Source of the DNA: Flammeovirgaceae bacterium
GTDB lineage: Bacteria; Bacteroidota; Bacteroidia; Cytophagales; Cyclobacteriaceae
NCBI GenBank assembly: GCA_021298015.1
Contig: JAJTGY010000034.1
Coordinates: 1-45,582, forward strand
Length of the DNA: 45,582 bases
Direction: 5' to 3'
The notes beneath the pieces were generated by a model. The model saw nothing but the letters and a program-made list of their open reading frames with translations, was not told the origin of the DNA and made no database searches. Of the stretch, positions 14,896 through 23,433 are shown in pieces; within the stretch, counting starts at the first letter, position 1, and each line of letters begins with the position of its first letter. The position numbers and the translations under genes are program-made.

Positions 14896-16073
14896 TGCAA
14901 GACGAATATGTGAGAACAGAGGTTGGACTCGTACCAGGCGACTGGCAAGTTAGGCCAATAAGAGATCTGTTGACATTTATTGGTGGTTCGCAACCAGACA
15001 GAAGTTATTTCAGATCCGATGAGAAAGAAGGCTACATACGGCTAGTTCAGATCAGGGACTATAAAGGCGATAAGTATATTACCTTTATACCGTCTCATCT
15101 AGCTAGAAGATTTTGCGAAGTGGATGATATTATGATTGGCAGATACGGGCCTCCAATATTTCAAATTTTAAGAGGTATAAAAGGGGCCTATAATGTGGCG
15201 TTGATTAAAGCAGTTCCCTCAAGTATTGTTACCAAGGAGTTTTGTTGGTATGTTTTAAACCAAGAAAGCTTATTTAATTTTGTTGAGAAATTATCACAAA
15301 GGTCTTCTGGACAAACTGGCGTGGATCTCAATGAGCTACGCAACTATAATATTCCTTTCCCTCCGACCATCGAAGAGCAAACCGCCATTGCCACCGCCCT
15401 GAGCGATGCCGATGCGCTCATCACCGCCTTAGAAAAACTCATCGCCAAAAAAAGAGCCATCAAGCAAGGGGTGATGCAAAAACTGCTGCAACCGAAAGCG
15501 GGGTGGTTCGATAGGAAAGTAAAGGATATTGGCGAAATCGTTACTGGAAGTACTCCCCCGACATTAAAAAGTGAGTACTGGAATGGTTCAGTTCCTTGGG
15601 TAACTCCAACGGACATTACTGATATGAAGGATATCTCTGACTCAGAGCGCAAGATTACTGGAATAGGATTAAAAGTCAGTAGAAAACTACCTGCTAATAC
15701 TCTGCTTGTCACTTGCATTGCAAGCATTGGAAAGAATGCTGTTTTAAGAAAGGAAGGCGCGTGTAATCAACAAATTAATGCAGTGATCCCAAATAATGAA
15801 AATCATGTTGACTTCCTATACTACTTGATCGAAGCTAATAAACAATACCTATTGGGTAAGGCTGGGATCACCGCAACGTTGATGATCTCAAAAAAAGATT
15901 TTTCGGAAATAAAATTCTCTGTTCCATCGTTGACCGAGCAAGCAAGGATTGCAGACATCCTCAACGAAATTGAGACCGAAATCGTGGTTTTGGAAAAGAA
16001 ACTTTCAAAACAGCGTCAACTCAAGCAGGGCATGATGCAGAATTTGTTAACGGGGAAAATAAGATTGGTTTGA
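14886..16073 (+). CDS. hsdS: Type I restriction specificity subunit S (395 aa)
   Basis: HsdS determines the recognition site of the type I complex. Two target recognition domains (about 1-155 and 205-345) alternate with two helical spacers: EEQTAIATALSDADALITALEKL...KQGVMQKLL (about 158-200) and EQARIADILNEIETEIVVLEKKL...KQGMMQNLLTGKIRL (about 352-395), giving the expected pseudo-dimer. Overlap with hsdM is 10 nt from the ATG at 14886; an alternative ATG at 14895 would make a TGATG overlap. The gene looks AT-richer than hsdM by eye, as usual for recombining specificity genes. Confidence 0.93.
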   Translation: MEVMQDEYVRTEVGLVPGDWQVRPIRDLLTFIGGSQPDRSYFRSDEKEGYIRLVQIRDYKGDKYITFIPSHLARRFCEVDDIMIGRYGPPIFQILRGIKGAYNVALIKAVPSSIVTKEFCWYVLNQESLFNFVEKLSQRSSGQTGVDLNELRNYNIPFPPTIEEQTAIATALSDADALITALEKLIAKKRAIKQGVMQKLLQPKAGWFDRKVKDIGEIVTGSTPPTLKSEYWNGSVPWVTPTDITDMKDISDSERKITGIGLKVSRKLPANTLLVTCIASIGKNAVLRKEGACNQQINAVIPNNENHVDFLYYLIEANKQYLLGKAGITATLMISKKDFSEIKFSVPSLTEQARIADILNEIETEIVVLEKKLSKQRQLKQGMMQNLLTGKIRLV

Positions 16074-16074
16074 T

Positions 16075-16719
16075 ATGGCGTGCCCGCATAAATTTCATGA
16101 TTATCTTAATTTAAGAAAGGGCTATTTGAACCCGGCTCTGAATGAACTAGATTTTGAGCCAACAACTTTAATAGTAGGTACATTTAATCCTTCATGGCCG
16201 GAAAATAATAAGGCAGAATGGTTTTATGGGAGAACACGAAATAACTACCTATGGGATGTTCTTCCTAGGCTCTATAACGCCAATAACTTACGTAAATCGA
16301 AACCGCAGGACTGGAGACAATTTTGTTTCACCAATAAAATAGCGTTGACAGATTTAATTACCTCGATAGAAGATGCTGATCAAAGCAATGAAGAGCATCA
16401 GGATGTATTGGCAACCTATCTTGATACTTCAATTGCTGACTACTTTTCAAAGTTTACTTTCACCCCCATTACTGAAATACTTGAAAAATATAATTCCATA
16501 ACGGCTGTCTATCTTACCAGACAAAAAGGAGTTGAATTATTTGATAAGGAATGGGAAAAAGTGGAAAAGTTTAAAAGAAATCTTCATGTAAGAGATTTAC
16601 TCACGCCATCAGCCAGCGCGCGCTTTCAGATTCGTGATTATAAAATGGCAAACCCTAATGATAAAACGCCCTTACGGAACTTTATATACCAATCATGGAA
16701 GGAGCAGTGGCATTTTTAA
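16075..16719 (+). CDS. Uracil-DNA-glycosylase-fold protein in the restriction operon (214 aa)
   Basis: The block TTLIVGTFNPSWPENNKAEW (31-49) followed by FYGRTRNNYLWDVLPRLY (50-67) has the GTF.PS / FY..N.FW layout of the MUG/UDG-superfamily active-site region, and the C-terminal LLTPSASARFQ matches the second conserved loop (L..S.S...). Activity on uracil or other bases is not provable from the sequence. It starts 2 nt after the hsdS stop and 13 nt before the AlbA-type gene, so it belongs to the restriction operon and may process modified phage DNA or repair restriction-related damage (inference). It is AT-rich relative to its neighbours. Confidence 0.62.
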   Translation: MACPHKFHDYLNLRKGYLNPALNELDFEPTTLIVGTFNPSWPENNKAEWFYGRTRNNYLWDVLPRLYNANNLRKSKPQDWRQFCFTNKIALTDLITSIEDADQSNEEHQDVLATYLDTSIADYFSKFTFTPITEILEKYNSITAVYLTRQKGVELFDKEWEKVEKFKRNLHVRDLLTPSASARFQIRDYKMANPNDKTPLRNFIYQSWKEQWHF

Positions 16720-16732
16720 GTGATTTCTAAGG

Positions 16733-18076
16733 ATGGCAAAAGAGAACCAAAACATAGAATGGAAAGAAAGCTGGCGCGATGAGTACCTGAAATGGATATG
16801 CGGTTTTGCCAATGCACAGGGCGGCAAGCTGTACATCGGCATGAATGATAAGGGTTCCGTAACCGGCCTGTTGGATGCCCAAAAGCTGTTGGAAGAAATC
16901 CCCAACAAGGTGAAGGACATACTGGGCATTATCGTGAACGTTAATCTACACAGCAAGTCGGGCAAAGAATTTTTGGAGATTGAAGTAGAGTCTTATCCCT
17001 ATCCCATCAGTTATAAAGGTCAATATCATTATCGCACGGGTTCTACCAAGCAAGAACTGAAGGGTGCAGCGCTGGATAAGTTTCTGCTGCAAAAGCAAGG
17101 CAAGCGTTGGGATAGTGTACCCGTTCCGCAAGTGAAAGAGCGCGATCTCAGCGCCAGTGCATTTACCTATTTCCGCGGGCAGGCTGCTAGGAGTAAACGA
17201 TTGAGCAATGATGTGCTTACGGATAGCAATGCCAATTTGTTAGATAAGCTTCACCTGTTGGATGGCAAGGCGCTGAAGCGCGCAGCCGTTTTGCTCTTTC
17301 ATCCGGCACCTGAGAAATACATTACCGGGGCATTCATCAAAATTGGTTATTTCAAAAGTGATGCAGACCTGGCTTTCCAGGATACCCTGCACGGCAATCT
17401 CTTCGAACAGGTGGAGAAAGCGATGGACTTGCTGCTCACCAAATATTTAAAAGCAGGCATTCGCTATGAAGGGTTGAACCGTGTGGAGGATTATCCCTAT
17501 CCGGAAGCTGCCCTTCGCGAGGCATTGCTGAATGCGGTGGCCCATAAGGATTATAGTCAGGGGCATCCCATTCAAATCAGCGTGTATGACGAGAAAATTA
17601 TTTTCTGGAACGAGGGTGAACTGCCGGAAAAATGGACAGCCAACAAGCTTAAAGTAAAGCACCCATCGCGTCCGTTCAACCCGGATATCGCTTCCACTTT
17701 TTTTGGAGCTGGTCTCATTGAAGCCTGGGGCCGGGGTACGTTGAAAATCATTGCTGAGTGTAAGCAGGCCGGCCTGCCGCTTCCGGTGTTTTCCGCAGAG
17801 GGATCGGATGTTAACGTTACCCTGAAAGCCAGGAAGTCAAAAACTGTGGAGAAAACTGTGGAGAAAACTGTGGAGAAAACTGTGGAGAAAACTGCCTTGA
17901 TTTTGCAACACCTGGAGCAGTACCCTACAGCCACCATTAGCCAATTACAGCAGGTAACAGGCCTTACGCGCAGGGGTGTTGAATATAATCTGGAGAAGCT
18001 GAAGGCTGCCGGAAATATAAAACGGATTGGAGCTGACAGAGGCGGACGATGGCAAGTCTTAAATAAACTACTATGA
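16733..18076 (+). CDS. AlbA/Schlafen-type ATP-binding protein with C-terminal winged helix (447 aa)
   Basis: The N-terminal AlbA_2/Schlafen domain (about 5-120) contains IEWKES and the core FANAQGGKLYIGMNDKGSVTG. A HATPase_c_4-like domain follows (about 250-350) with YPEAALREALLNAVAHKDY and FFGAGLIEAWGRGTLKI. A linker with four 12-bp tandem repeats encoding TVEK units (about 369-386) leads to a winged-helix domain (about 387-445; TISQLQQVTGLTRRGVEYNLEKLKAAG). This is the usual annotation of RecG-like ATP-binding transcriptional regulators found near restriction systems. The last four bases overlap hsdR (ATGA). Role probably regulatory or accessory defence. Confidence 0.85.
   Translation: MAKENQNIEWKESWRDEYLKWICGFANAQGGKLYIGMNDKGSVTGLLDAQKLLEEIPNKVKDILGIIVNVNLHSKSGKEFLEIEVESYPYPISYKGQYHYRTGSTKQELKGAALDKFLLQKQGKRWDSVPVPQVKERDLSASAFTYFRGQAARSKRLSNDVLTDSNANLLDKLHLLDGKALKRAAVLLFHPAPEKYITGAFIKIGYFKSDADLAFQDTLHGNLFEQVEKAMDLLLTKYLKAGIRYEGLNRVEDYPYPEAALREALLNAVAHKDYSQGHPIQISVYDEKIIFWNEGELPEKWTANKLKVKHPSRPFNPDIASTFFGAGLIEAWGRGTLKIIAECKQAGLPLPVFSAEGSDVNVTLKARKSKTVEKTVEKTVEKTVEKTALILQHLEQYPTATISQLQQVTGLTRRGVEYNLEKLKAAGNIKRIGADRGGRWQVLNKLL
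17840..17887 (+). repeat. Four perfect 12-bp tandem repeats in the AlbA-type gene
   Basis: AAAACTGTGGAG repeats four times without a mismatch, then decays. Each unit adds the tetrapeptide TVEK between the ATPase-like domain and the winged helix. Because the unit is a multiple of three, copy-number change would alter linker length but not frame. Confidence 0.95.
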
Positions 18077-21000
18077 CAAATGTTGTAGGTCAAACAGAGC
18101 GGAATTCCCAGAATCGTATCGTGAAACTGTTTCGCGATGAATTGGGATATCAATACCTCGGCAATTGGGAGGAACGCCCAAACAACAGCAACATCGAGGA
18201 AGAATTGTTGCGTGCCTGGCTCACCAAGTGTAAATACAACCCGGCCCTCATTAACCGGGCTATATCCGAGTTAAAGAAGGTGGCCGTCCACCACCAACTC
18301 GATCTCTACAACAACAATAAAAACGTTTACAGCAAACTGCGCTACGGCATTGAAGTAAAAGAAGATGCGGGCGACCGTAACGAGCGTATCCACTTGATTG
18401 ATTGGCAAAATCCAGAGAAAAACGACTTTTATCTGGCGGAAGAAGTAACCGTACTGGGTGAGCATGACAAGCGCCCGGATATTGTACTTTATGTAAACGG
18501 CATTGCGCTGGCGGTATTGGAATTGAAGCGAAGCACTATCTCGGTTGATGATGGCATTCGCCAGAGTATCGTCAATCAGCGCAAGGAATTCATTGAACCT
18601 TTTTTTACTACCATACAGTACGTGTTTGCCGGCAACGATACCGAAGGACTTCGCTACGGCACCATCGAGACCAAAGAAAAGTACTATTTAGCCTGGAAGG
18701 AAGACGAGAACAACAACACGCGCCTGAAGCTGGACAAGTACCTGCTCAAAATGTGCGAGAAGAAACGCTTTCTTGAAATCATCTACGATTTCGTGGTGTT
18801 CGACAGTGGCGTGAAGAAACTGCCGCGGCCACACCAGTACTTTGGCATCAAGGAGGCGCAAAACTTTGCCCGGAAAAAAGAAGGCGGTATTATCTGGCAC
18901 ACACAAGGCAGCGGCAAAAGCATTGTGATGGTGCTATTGGCCAAATGGATTCTGGAGAACAACCCCAAGGCCCGCATTGCCATTGTTACCGACCGGGATG
19001 AGCTGGACAAACAGATCAAGCGGGTATTTGAAGATGCGGGTGAAGAAATACACCGTACGCGTAGTGGTCGCGATCTGCTCAAGCAATTAGGTCAGGCCAA
19101 GCCGCGACTGCTTTGCTCATTGGTTCACAAGTTTGGGCGCAAAGACGTGGAAGATTTTGACGAGTTCATTCGCGAGCTCGAAGCAAATCCGGTTAGAACG
19201 GTAGGCGATATTTTTGTATTTGTAGACGAATGTCATCGCACCCAAAGCGGGAAGCTTCATAAAACCATGAAGAAGATTTTGGGTAACGCGGTATTTATCG
19301 GCTTCACCGGCACCCCGCTGCTCAAGAAAGACAAGCAAACAACGCTCGAGGTATTTGGCAAATACATTCACACCTACAAGTTCGATGAAGCGGCAGCTGA
19401 TCATGTGGTGCTTGATTTAGTCTATGAAGCACGAGACATTGATCAGAAGATTTCGTCACCAGATCGCATTGATGCCTGGTTCGAATCCAAAACCAAAGGA
19501 TTGAATGACTTTCAGAAGTCGGCCATCAAGCAAAAGTGGGGCACCATGCAGCGCGTGCTCAGTTCGAAAAACCGGATGGATAAAATCGTGAACGACATTG
19601 TGCTCGATTTTAATGTGAAACCACGCCTTAGTTCAGAAACAGGTAATGCTATTCTCGTGGCCGGAAGTATTTACGAGGCCTGCAAATATTATGAACTGTT
19701 TCAGCGAACAGAGTTCAAAACAAAGTGTGCCGTCATAACCTCTTACAGTCCGGCAACCAAAAACATTGTAACCGAGGACACAGGCGAAACCACTGAGACG
19801 GACAAGGAATTGATTGAACGCGTTTATGAGGAAATACTGGTGGGCTATAATACCGACAACGAGAAGTATGTAGACAAAGCCAAGGAGGCATTCATAAAAA
19901 CCCCGGCTAAAATGAAACTCTTGTTTGTAGTCGATAAACTGCTGACGGGTTTCGATGCGCCTTCCTGCACCTATTTGTATATAGACAAAAACATGCAAGA
20001 TCATGGGTTGTTTCAGGCCATTTGCCGCGTAAACCGATTAGACACAGACGATAAGCAGTTTGGCTACATTGTTGACTACAAGAACTTATTCGATGATGTG
20101 AAAGGCGCCATTGCCGTCTACACATCCGAACTGGAGTACGACACCTTTGAGCAGAAGGATTGTGACGTCCTGATGCAAAGTCGCCTGGAGATGGGCCGCG
20201 AACGGTTAGACAACGCACTGGAAGAAATTGCTTTGCTGTGTGAGCCAGTGCTTCCACCCAAAGGAACATTGGAGCACATTCATTACTTCTGCGGCAACAC
20301 CGAAGTTCCGGAAGAACTTAAGGCAAATGAAGTCAGGCGCACTGCGCTCTATAAATCTACGGTGGCGTTAATCCGCGCCTACGCGAACATCGCAGCAGAT
20401 ATGGAAGAGGCGGGATATAGCCCGCAGGCGATTGAATACGTCAAAGGCCGCGTAGATCATTATTTAAAGTTGAGAGAAGAGATCAGGCGAGCGAGTGGCG
20501 AAGTGCTCGACTTGAAAACCTACGAGGCCGACATGCGTCACCTGATTGATAATTACATTCAGGCAGACGATCCACGCATCGTTTCACCCTTTGGGGAAAT
20601 TCCGTTGCTGGAACTCATTGCCAAGTTCGGGGTAGAAGGCGCCATCGACAAACTTCCGGAGGACATCAAGAAGAATCAGGAGGCCGTAGCGGAGACCATA
20701 GAAAACAACGTACGGCAGAAAATTATCCGCGAACATCTTATTGACCCCGCGTTCTTCGATGAAATGAGTAAGCTCCTCAAGGAAATAATTGCGCAACGGA
20801 AGGCCGATGCATTGAGTTATGAAGAGTACCTGAAGAAAATTGCTGAACTCCTTAAGAAAACCGAACGGGGCTCACGAGAAGACACTCCCGAGATTATCAA
20901 GACCCCTGCACAAAAAGTGCTTTATAACAACGTTGGCAACAACGCGGAGTTGGCGATACAGTTGCACGAGAAAATAATGGAAGTGAAGCCAGATGGATGG

Positions 21001-21114
21001 AAAGGCAACGAACCGAAGGAGCGCGTAATCAAGGCAGGGCTCTATGAGATCCTGAAAGATGAAGCCGAGGTAGAACGTCTTTTCGATATCATTAAGAAGC
21101 AGCCGGAGTATTAG
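18073..21114 (+). CDS. hsdR: Type I restriction endonuclease/translocase subunit R (1013 aa)
   Basis: HsdR pulls DNA through the complex by ATP hydrolysis and cuts it when movement stalls. The N-terminal HsdR_N nuclease domain has the PD-(D/E)xK residues D136 (KRPDIVLY), E150 and K152 (AVLELKRS). The motor has Walker A TQGSGKS (277-283), Walker B VDECH (384-388), FTGTP and DKLLTGFDAP, and helicase motif VI-like FQAICRVNRLD. The C-terminal third is helical. Length is normal for the EcoR124-like group. It overlaps the previous gene by 4 nt and ends 2 nt before the YgjP-like gene. All visible catalytic residues are intact, in contrast to its HsdM partner. Confidence 0.96.
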   Translation: MTNVVGQTERNSQNRIVKLFRDELGYQYLGNWEERPNNSNIEEELLRAWLTKCKYNPALINRAISELKKVAVHHQLDLYNNNKNVYSKLRYGIEVKEDAGDRNERIHLIDWQNPEKNDFYLAEEVTVLGEHDKRPDIVLYVNGIALAVLELKRSTISVDDGIRQSIVNQRKEFIEPFFTTIQYVFAGNDTEGLRYGTIETKEKYYLAWKEDENNNTRLKLDKYLLKMCEKKRFLEIIYDFVVFDSGVKKLPRPHQYFGIKEAQNFARKKEGGIIWHTQGSGKSIVMVLLAKWILENNPKARIAIVTDRDELDKQIKRVFEDAGEEIHRTRSGRDLLKQLGQAKPRLLCSLVHKFGRKDVEDFDEFIRELEANPVRTVGDIFVFVDECHRTQSGKLHKTMKKILGNAVFIGFTGTPLLKKDKQTTLEVFGKYIHTYKFDEAAADHVVLDLVYEARDIDQKISSPDRIDAWFESKTKGLNDFQKSAIKQKWGTMQRVLSSKNRMDKIVNDIVLDFNVKPRLSSETGNAILVAGSIYEACKYYELFQRTEFKTKCAVITSYSPATKNIVTEDTGETTETDKELIERVYEEILVGYNTDNEKYVDKAKEAFIKTPAKMKLLFVVDKLLTGFDAPSCTYLYIDKNMQDHGLFQAICRVNRLDTDDKQFGYIVDYKNLFDDVKGAIAVYTSELEYDTFEQKDCDVLMQSRLEMGRERLDNALEEIALLCEPVLPPKGTLEHIHYFCGNTEVPEELKANEVRRTALYKSTVALIRAYANIAADMEEAGYSPQAIEYVKGRVDHYLKLREEIRRASGEVLDLKTYEADMRHLIDNYIQADDPRIVSPFGEIPLLELIAKFGVEGAIDKLPEDIKKNQEAVAETIENNVRQKIIREHLIDPAFFDEMSKLLKEIIAQRKADALSYEEYLKKIAELLKKTERGSREDTPEIIKTPAQKVLYNNVGNNAELAIQLHEKIMEVKPDGWKGNEPKERVIKAGLYEILKDEAEVERLFDIIKKQPEY

Positions 21115-21116
21115 AA

Positions 21117-21830
21117 ATGGAGCACATTCAGCTTGGTGATATTGACATAGAGGTGGTGCAGAAGGACATCAAGAATGTCCATCTCAGTGTGTATCCGCCT
21201 AGAGGTCGCGTAAGGATTGCCGCGCCATCGCGAATGAATTTGGACACCATTCGCATTTATGCCATTTCAAAATTAGGTTGGATTAAAAAACAACAAACAA
21301 AGCTTCGCGAAGCAGCCAGAGAACCCGCCAGGGAATACCTTACGAAAGAGAGTCATTACTACCTGGGTAAGCGCTATTTACTAAAAGTGATTGTAGCGAA
21401 GGGAACGCCAAAAGTTTCCATAAGACACAACCGAATCGAATTGCAGGTTCTTCCAAAATCCAGCAAAGCAAAACGCAAGGAGATATTAGATGCCTGGTAT
21501 CGGGAAAGGCTAAGAGAGCTGGTGCCCAACTTTATCAAAGAATATGAAAAATCGATGAAAGTTCAGGTTGCTGAATTTGGTATCCGCAAAATGAAAACCA
21601 AGTGGGGTACTTGTAACATTCAAGCGGGTCGGATTTGGTTGAATCTTGAATTGGCGAAGAAACCGATTTCATGCGTTGAATACATAGTGGTGCATGAAAT
21701 GGTGCATTTACTAGAGCGGAGTCACAATGCACGTTTCATTGCTTATATGGATAAGCATATGCCCCAGTGGAAGTCCATAAAGCAAGAGTTGAATAGACTG
21801 CCGGTGAGTCATGTGGACTGGGGATATTAG
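21117..21830 (+). CDS. YgjP-like (DUF45/M48-type) zinc metalloprotease (237 aa)
   Basis: The C-terminal domain has the zinc motif HEMVH (193-197) followed by the third ligand H203 in LLERSHNARF, preceded by FGIRKMKTKWGTCN, which is diagnostic of the YgjP/DUF45 family. The N-terminal part is a beta-rich domain (HLSVYPPRGRVRIAAPSRM). Genes of this family often sit beside type I hsdR, which fits: the ATG follows the hsdR stop by 2 nt. Substrate and role in restriction are unknown; control of restriction-subunit levels by proteolysis is a possibility (inference). Confidence 0.9.
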   Translation: MEHIQLGDIDIEVVQKDIKNVHLSVYPPRGRVRIAAPSRMNLDTIRIYAISKLGWIKKQQTKLREAAREPAREYLTKESHYYLGKRYLLKVIVAKGTPKVSIRHNRIELQVLPKSSKAKRKEILDAWYRERLRELVPNFIKEYEKSMKVQVAEFGIRKMKTKWGTCNIQAGRIWLNLELAKKPISCVEYIVVHEMVHLLERSHNARFIAYMDKHMPQWKSIKQELNRLPVSHVDWGY

Positions 21831-21897
21831 AGTAGATGATCTAGGCAGAAGTGAGCCAGAAATGTGTAAAGTACTGTTAATCAAGCTATTAATAATA

Positions 21898-21909
21898 AAC
21901 CTATAGGTT
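21898..21909. promoter_or_regulatory. Perfect 12-bp palindrome, likely operator of the TA-type operon
   Basis: AACCTATAGGTT is a perfect palindrome ending 6 nt before the ATG of the first gene of the three-gene module. Antitoxins with an XRE helix-turn-helix normally bind such palindromes to repress their own operon, so this is a likely operator (inference). Confidence 0.55.
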
Positions 21910-21915
21910 GATTTC

Positions 21916-22440
21916 ATGGAGATAGTTCCTATCTTTGCAGACCAATTAACGGCCTTTCGCTATGGAAACGACCAACCTGATGAATTCAGTCGGCTATTCA
22001 GCCAGTGGCAGGACCCGGAGTATCTGTTCACCTTCTTTACTGAACACAGCAAAGACTTACAAAGCGGCTTTTTTGGTAACATTGCTGTGTCTGTTGCCGT
22101 AAGGCAAACGCGCGATGAAGCCCGTAGATTGGAACAAAAACTCCGACAGCTTAGTCCGCACGATCTCGATTCTGCTTTCGAACCGTTACAACTAAATGAA
22201 CCCCATGAGCTTGCCCGCAGTAAAGCCACTGGCCATAGGCACAAAAGCTGGTTGCGGGTGTATGCCATACAACTTGAGGCAAATGCCTACGTGGTTACCG
22301 GGGGCGCGATTAAGTTAACGCGAAGCATGCAGGAACGGGCGCATACGGCTGCGGAGCTGAATAGATTCGAACGATGTAAAGCCTTTCTCCGGGAACAGGG
22401 CATCACCGATGTGGATGGGCTTAAAGAACTAATTTTATAA
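21916..22440 (+). CDS. Putative toxin of a three-gene toxin-antitoxin-chaperone-like module (174 aa)
   Basis: No RelE or HigB motif is obvious. The protein starts MEIVPIFADQLTAFRYG and has a C-terminal core LRVYAIQLEANAYVVTGGAIKLTRSMQ followed by a basic helix ELNRFERCKAFLREQGI; this layout (strand-rich core YAI....YVVTGGAIK, then helix) resembles Bacteroidota proteins paired with XRE regulators in toxin-like position. It lies 11 nt upstream of an XRE-type gene, and a palindromic operator precedes it. Toxicity is inferred from genetic organisation. The ATG at 21916 is preferred because MEIVPIFAD aligns with the usual start of such proteins as I recall them. Confidence 0.58.
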   Translation: MEIVPIFADQLTAFRYGNDQPDEFSRLFSQWQDPEYLFTFFTEHSKDLQSGFFGNIAVSVAVRQTRDEARRLEQKLRQLSPHDLDSAFEPLQLNEPHELARSKATGHRHKSWLRVYAIQLEANAYVVTGGAIKLTRSMQERAHTAAELNRFERCKAFLREQGITDVDGLKELIL

Positions 22441-22451
22441 ACCGTACGGCT

Positions 22452-22955
22452 ATGGGCAACCTCGAAAAATTAAAAAAGACACTCGCCACAGAAAAATCAC
22501 CGTGGCAGGCGGAAGCGCAGTGGCGCGAGGCTAATGAAAATTGGTTATCGGTTTCGTTTGATATTGCCGTTCGTGTGTTAGAAACCCTGCAGGCAAAAGG
22601 AATGACACAAAAAGACCTGGCGGAGAGAATGGGCGTTACTCCTCAGTTTGTAAGCAAAGTGGTGAAGGGCCAAGAGAATTTGTCATTGGAGACTATTGGC
22701 AAACTAAGCAAAGCTCTGGGGGTACAACTGATTGAGGTGCCCCGCGAAGAAGAAAATGCCGAAGTAGTTTTTAGCAATATGCAGACGTATGTGTTTTCAA
22801 ATTTGCTGTCGTCTCGTATCGCGACAACCTGGATAGGGGTAAGCCTCCTACAATCAACTCCGTCATTGATCACCTTCTCCCGAAATTGGGTGAATGAGCC
22901 GCAAGGGTTGATGTATATAAGCGAGCAGGAGGAACAATATAAAATGCCGGCCTGA
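22452..22955 (+). CDS. XRE-family antitoxin-like regulator (167 aa)
   Basis: The helix-turn-helix lies at about residues 40-96: LQAKGMTQKDLAERMGVTPQFVSKVVKGQENLSLETIGKLSKALG, a clear HTH_3 domain. It is preceded by about 40 helical residues and followed by an unusual 65-residue tail containing hydrophobic and aromatic segments (NMQTYVFSNLL, TTWIGVSLLQ, LITFSRNWV). Antitoxins of toxin-antitoxin-chaperone systems carry aggregation-prone C-terminal extensions that must be bound by a SecB-like chaperone; this tail would fit (inference). The stop codon overlaps the next ATG (TGATG). Confidence 0.83.
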   Translation: MGNLEKLKKTLATEKSPWQAEAQWREANENWLSVSFDIAVRVLETLQAKGMTQKDLAERMGVTPQFVSKVVKGQENLSLETIGKLSKALGVQLIEVPREEENAEVVFSNMQTYVFSNLLSSRIATTWIGVSLLQSTPSLITFSRNWVNEPQGLMYISEQEEQYKMPA

Positions 22956-23413
22956 TGGAAAATGTGGTAAATACTATTGAGTTTGCACTTGCTCGGATCA
23001 ACACCGAACAGTTTGCGATTATTGAAGAAGGGTTTCGAGAAGGGACTCCTGTTGCGTTGAACACGAACCTGCGCTATGGTATTGATCGCGCGAATCGCGT
23101 GGTGGCGGTATATAGTCTATTTCAATTTGAGCAAGAGCGCTTTCCTTTTCTAAAGGTGGAACTCCTAATGCAGTTTGCAATTGCCGAGAAATCCTGGCAA
23201 CCCTTTCTTCGCGATGAAGTAACAACGATCATTCCGAAGGGTTTTCTTGCACATTTGGCGATGATTACAGTCGGCACTGCCCGCGGGGTTCTGCATGCAA
23301 AGACTGAGGGAACACGGTTTAATGAATTTGTTTTGCCTACCATCAACGTAGCTGAAATGGTGAAGGAAGATGGCGTATTTGTAGAACCGGTGCCTGCTTC
23401 CGCAAAGCGCTAG
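22955..23413 (+). CDS. SecB-like chaperone of the module (152 aa)
   Basis: Length and layout fit the SecB fold: an N-terminal strand region (IEFALARINTEQFAII, YGIDRANRVVAVYSLFQFEQ), a central core and the C-terminal helix-loop LAHLAMITVGTARGVLHAKTEG followed by FVLPTINV, corresponding to the SecB ARE.I..MV.RG.FP.L.L.PVNF segment. Identity to E. coli SecB is low, so the call rests on pattern. It is translationally coupled to the XRE gene by a TGATG overlap, as expected for a dedicated chaperone guarding the antitoxin. An alternative is an unrelated immunity-type protein. Confidence 0.55.
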   Translation: MENVVNTIEFALARINTEQFAIIEEGFREGTPVALNTNLRYGIDRANRVVAVYSLFQFEQERFPFLKVELLMQFAIAEKSWQPFLRDEVTTIIPKGFLAHLAMITVGTARGVLHAKTEGTRFNEFVLPTINVAEMVKEDGVFVEPVPASAKR

Positions 23414-23433
23414 CGATCTGCTTTGCATTTAAC

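Noticed and set aside
17840-17887. Short repeat array considered as a CRISPR
   Set aside because: Units are 12 bp, contiguous, in frame and without spacers; no cas genes are present anywhere in the window.
21930-21937. TATCTTTG, a perfect TAnnTTTG match
   Set aside because: It lies inside the first codons of the putative toxin gene. The only downstream ATG nearby (21962) is in another frame, so this is probably chance.
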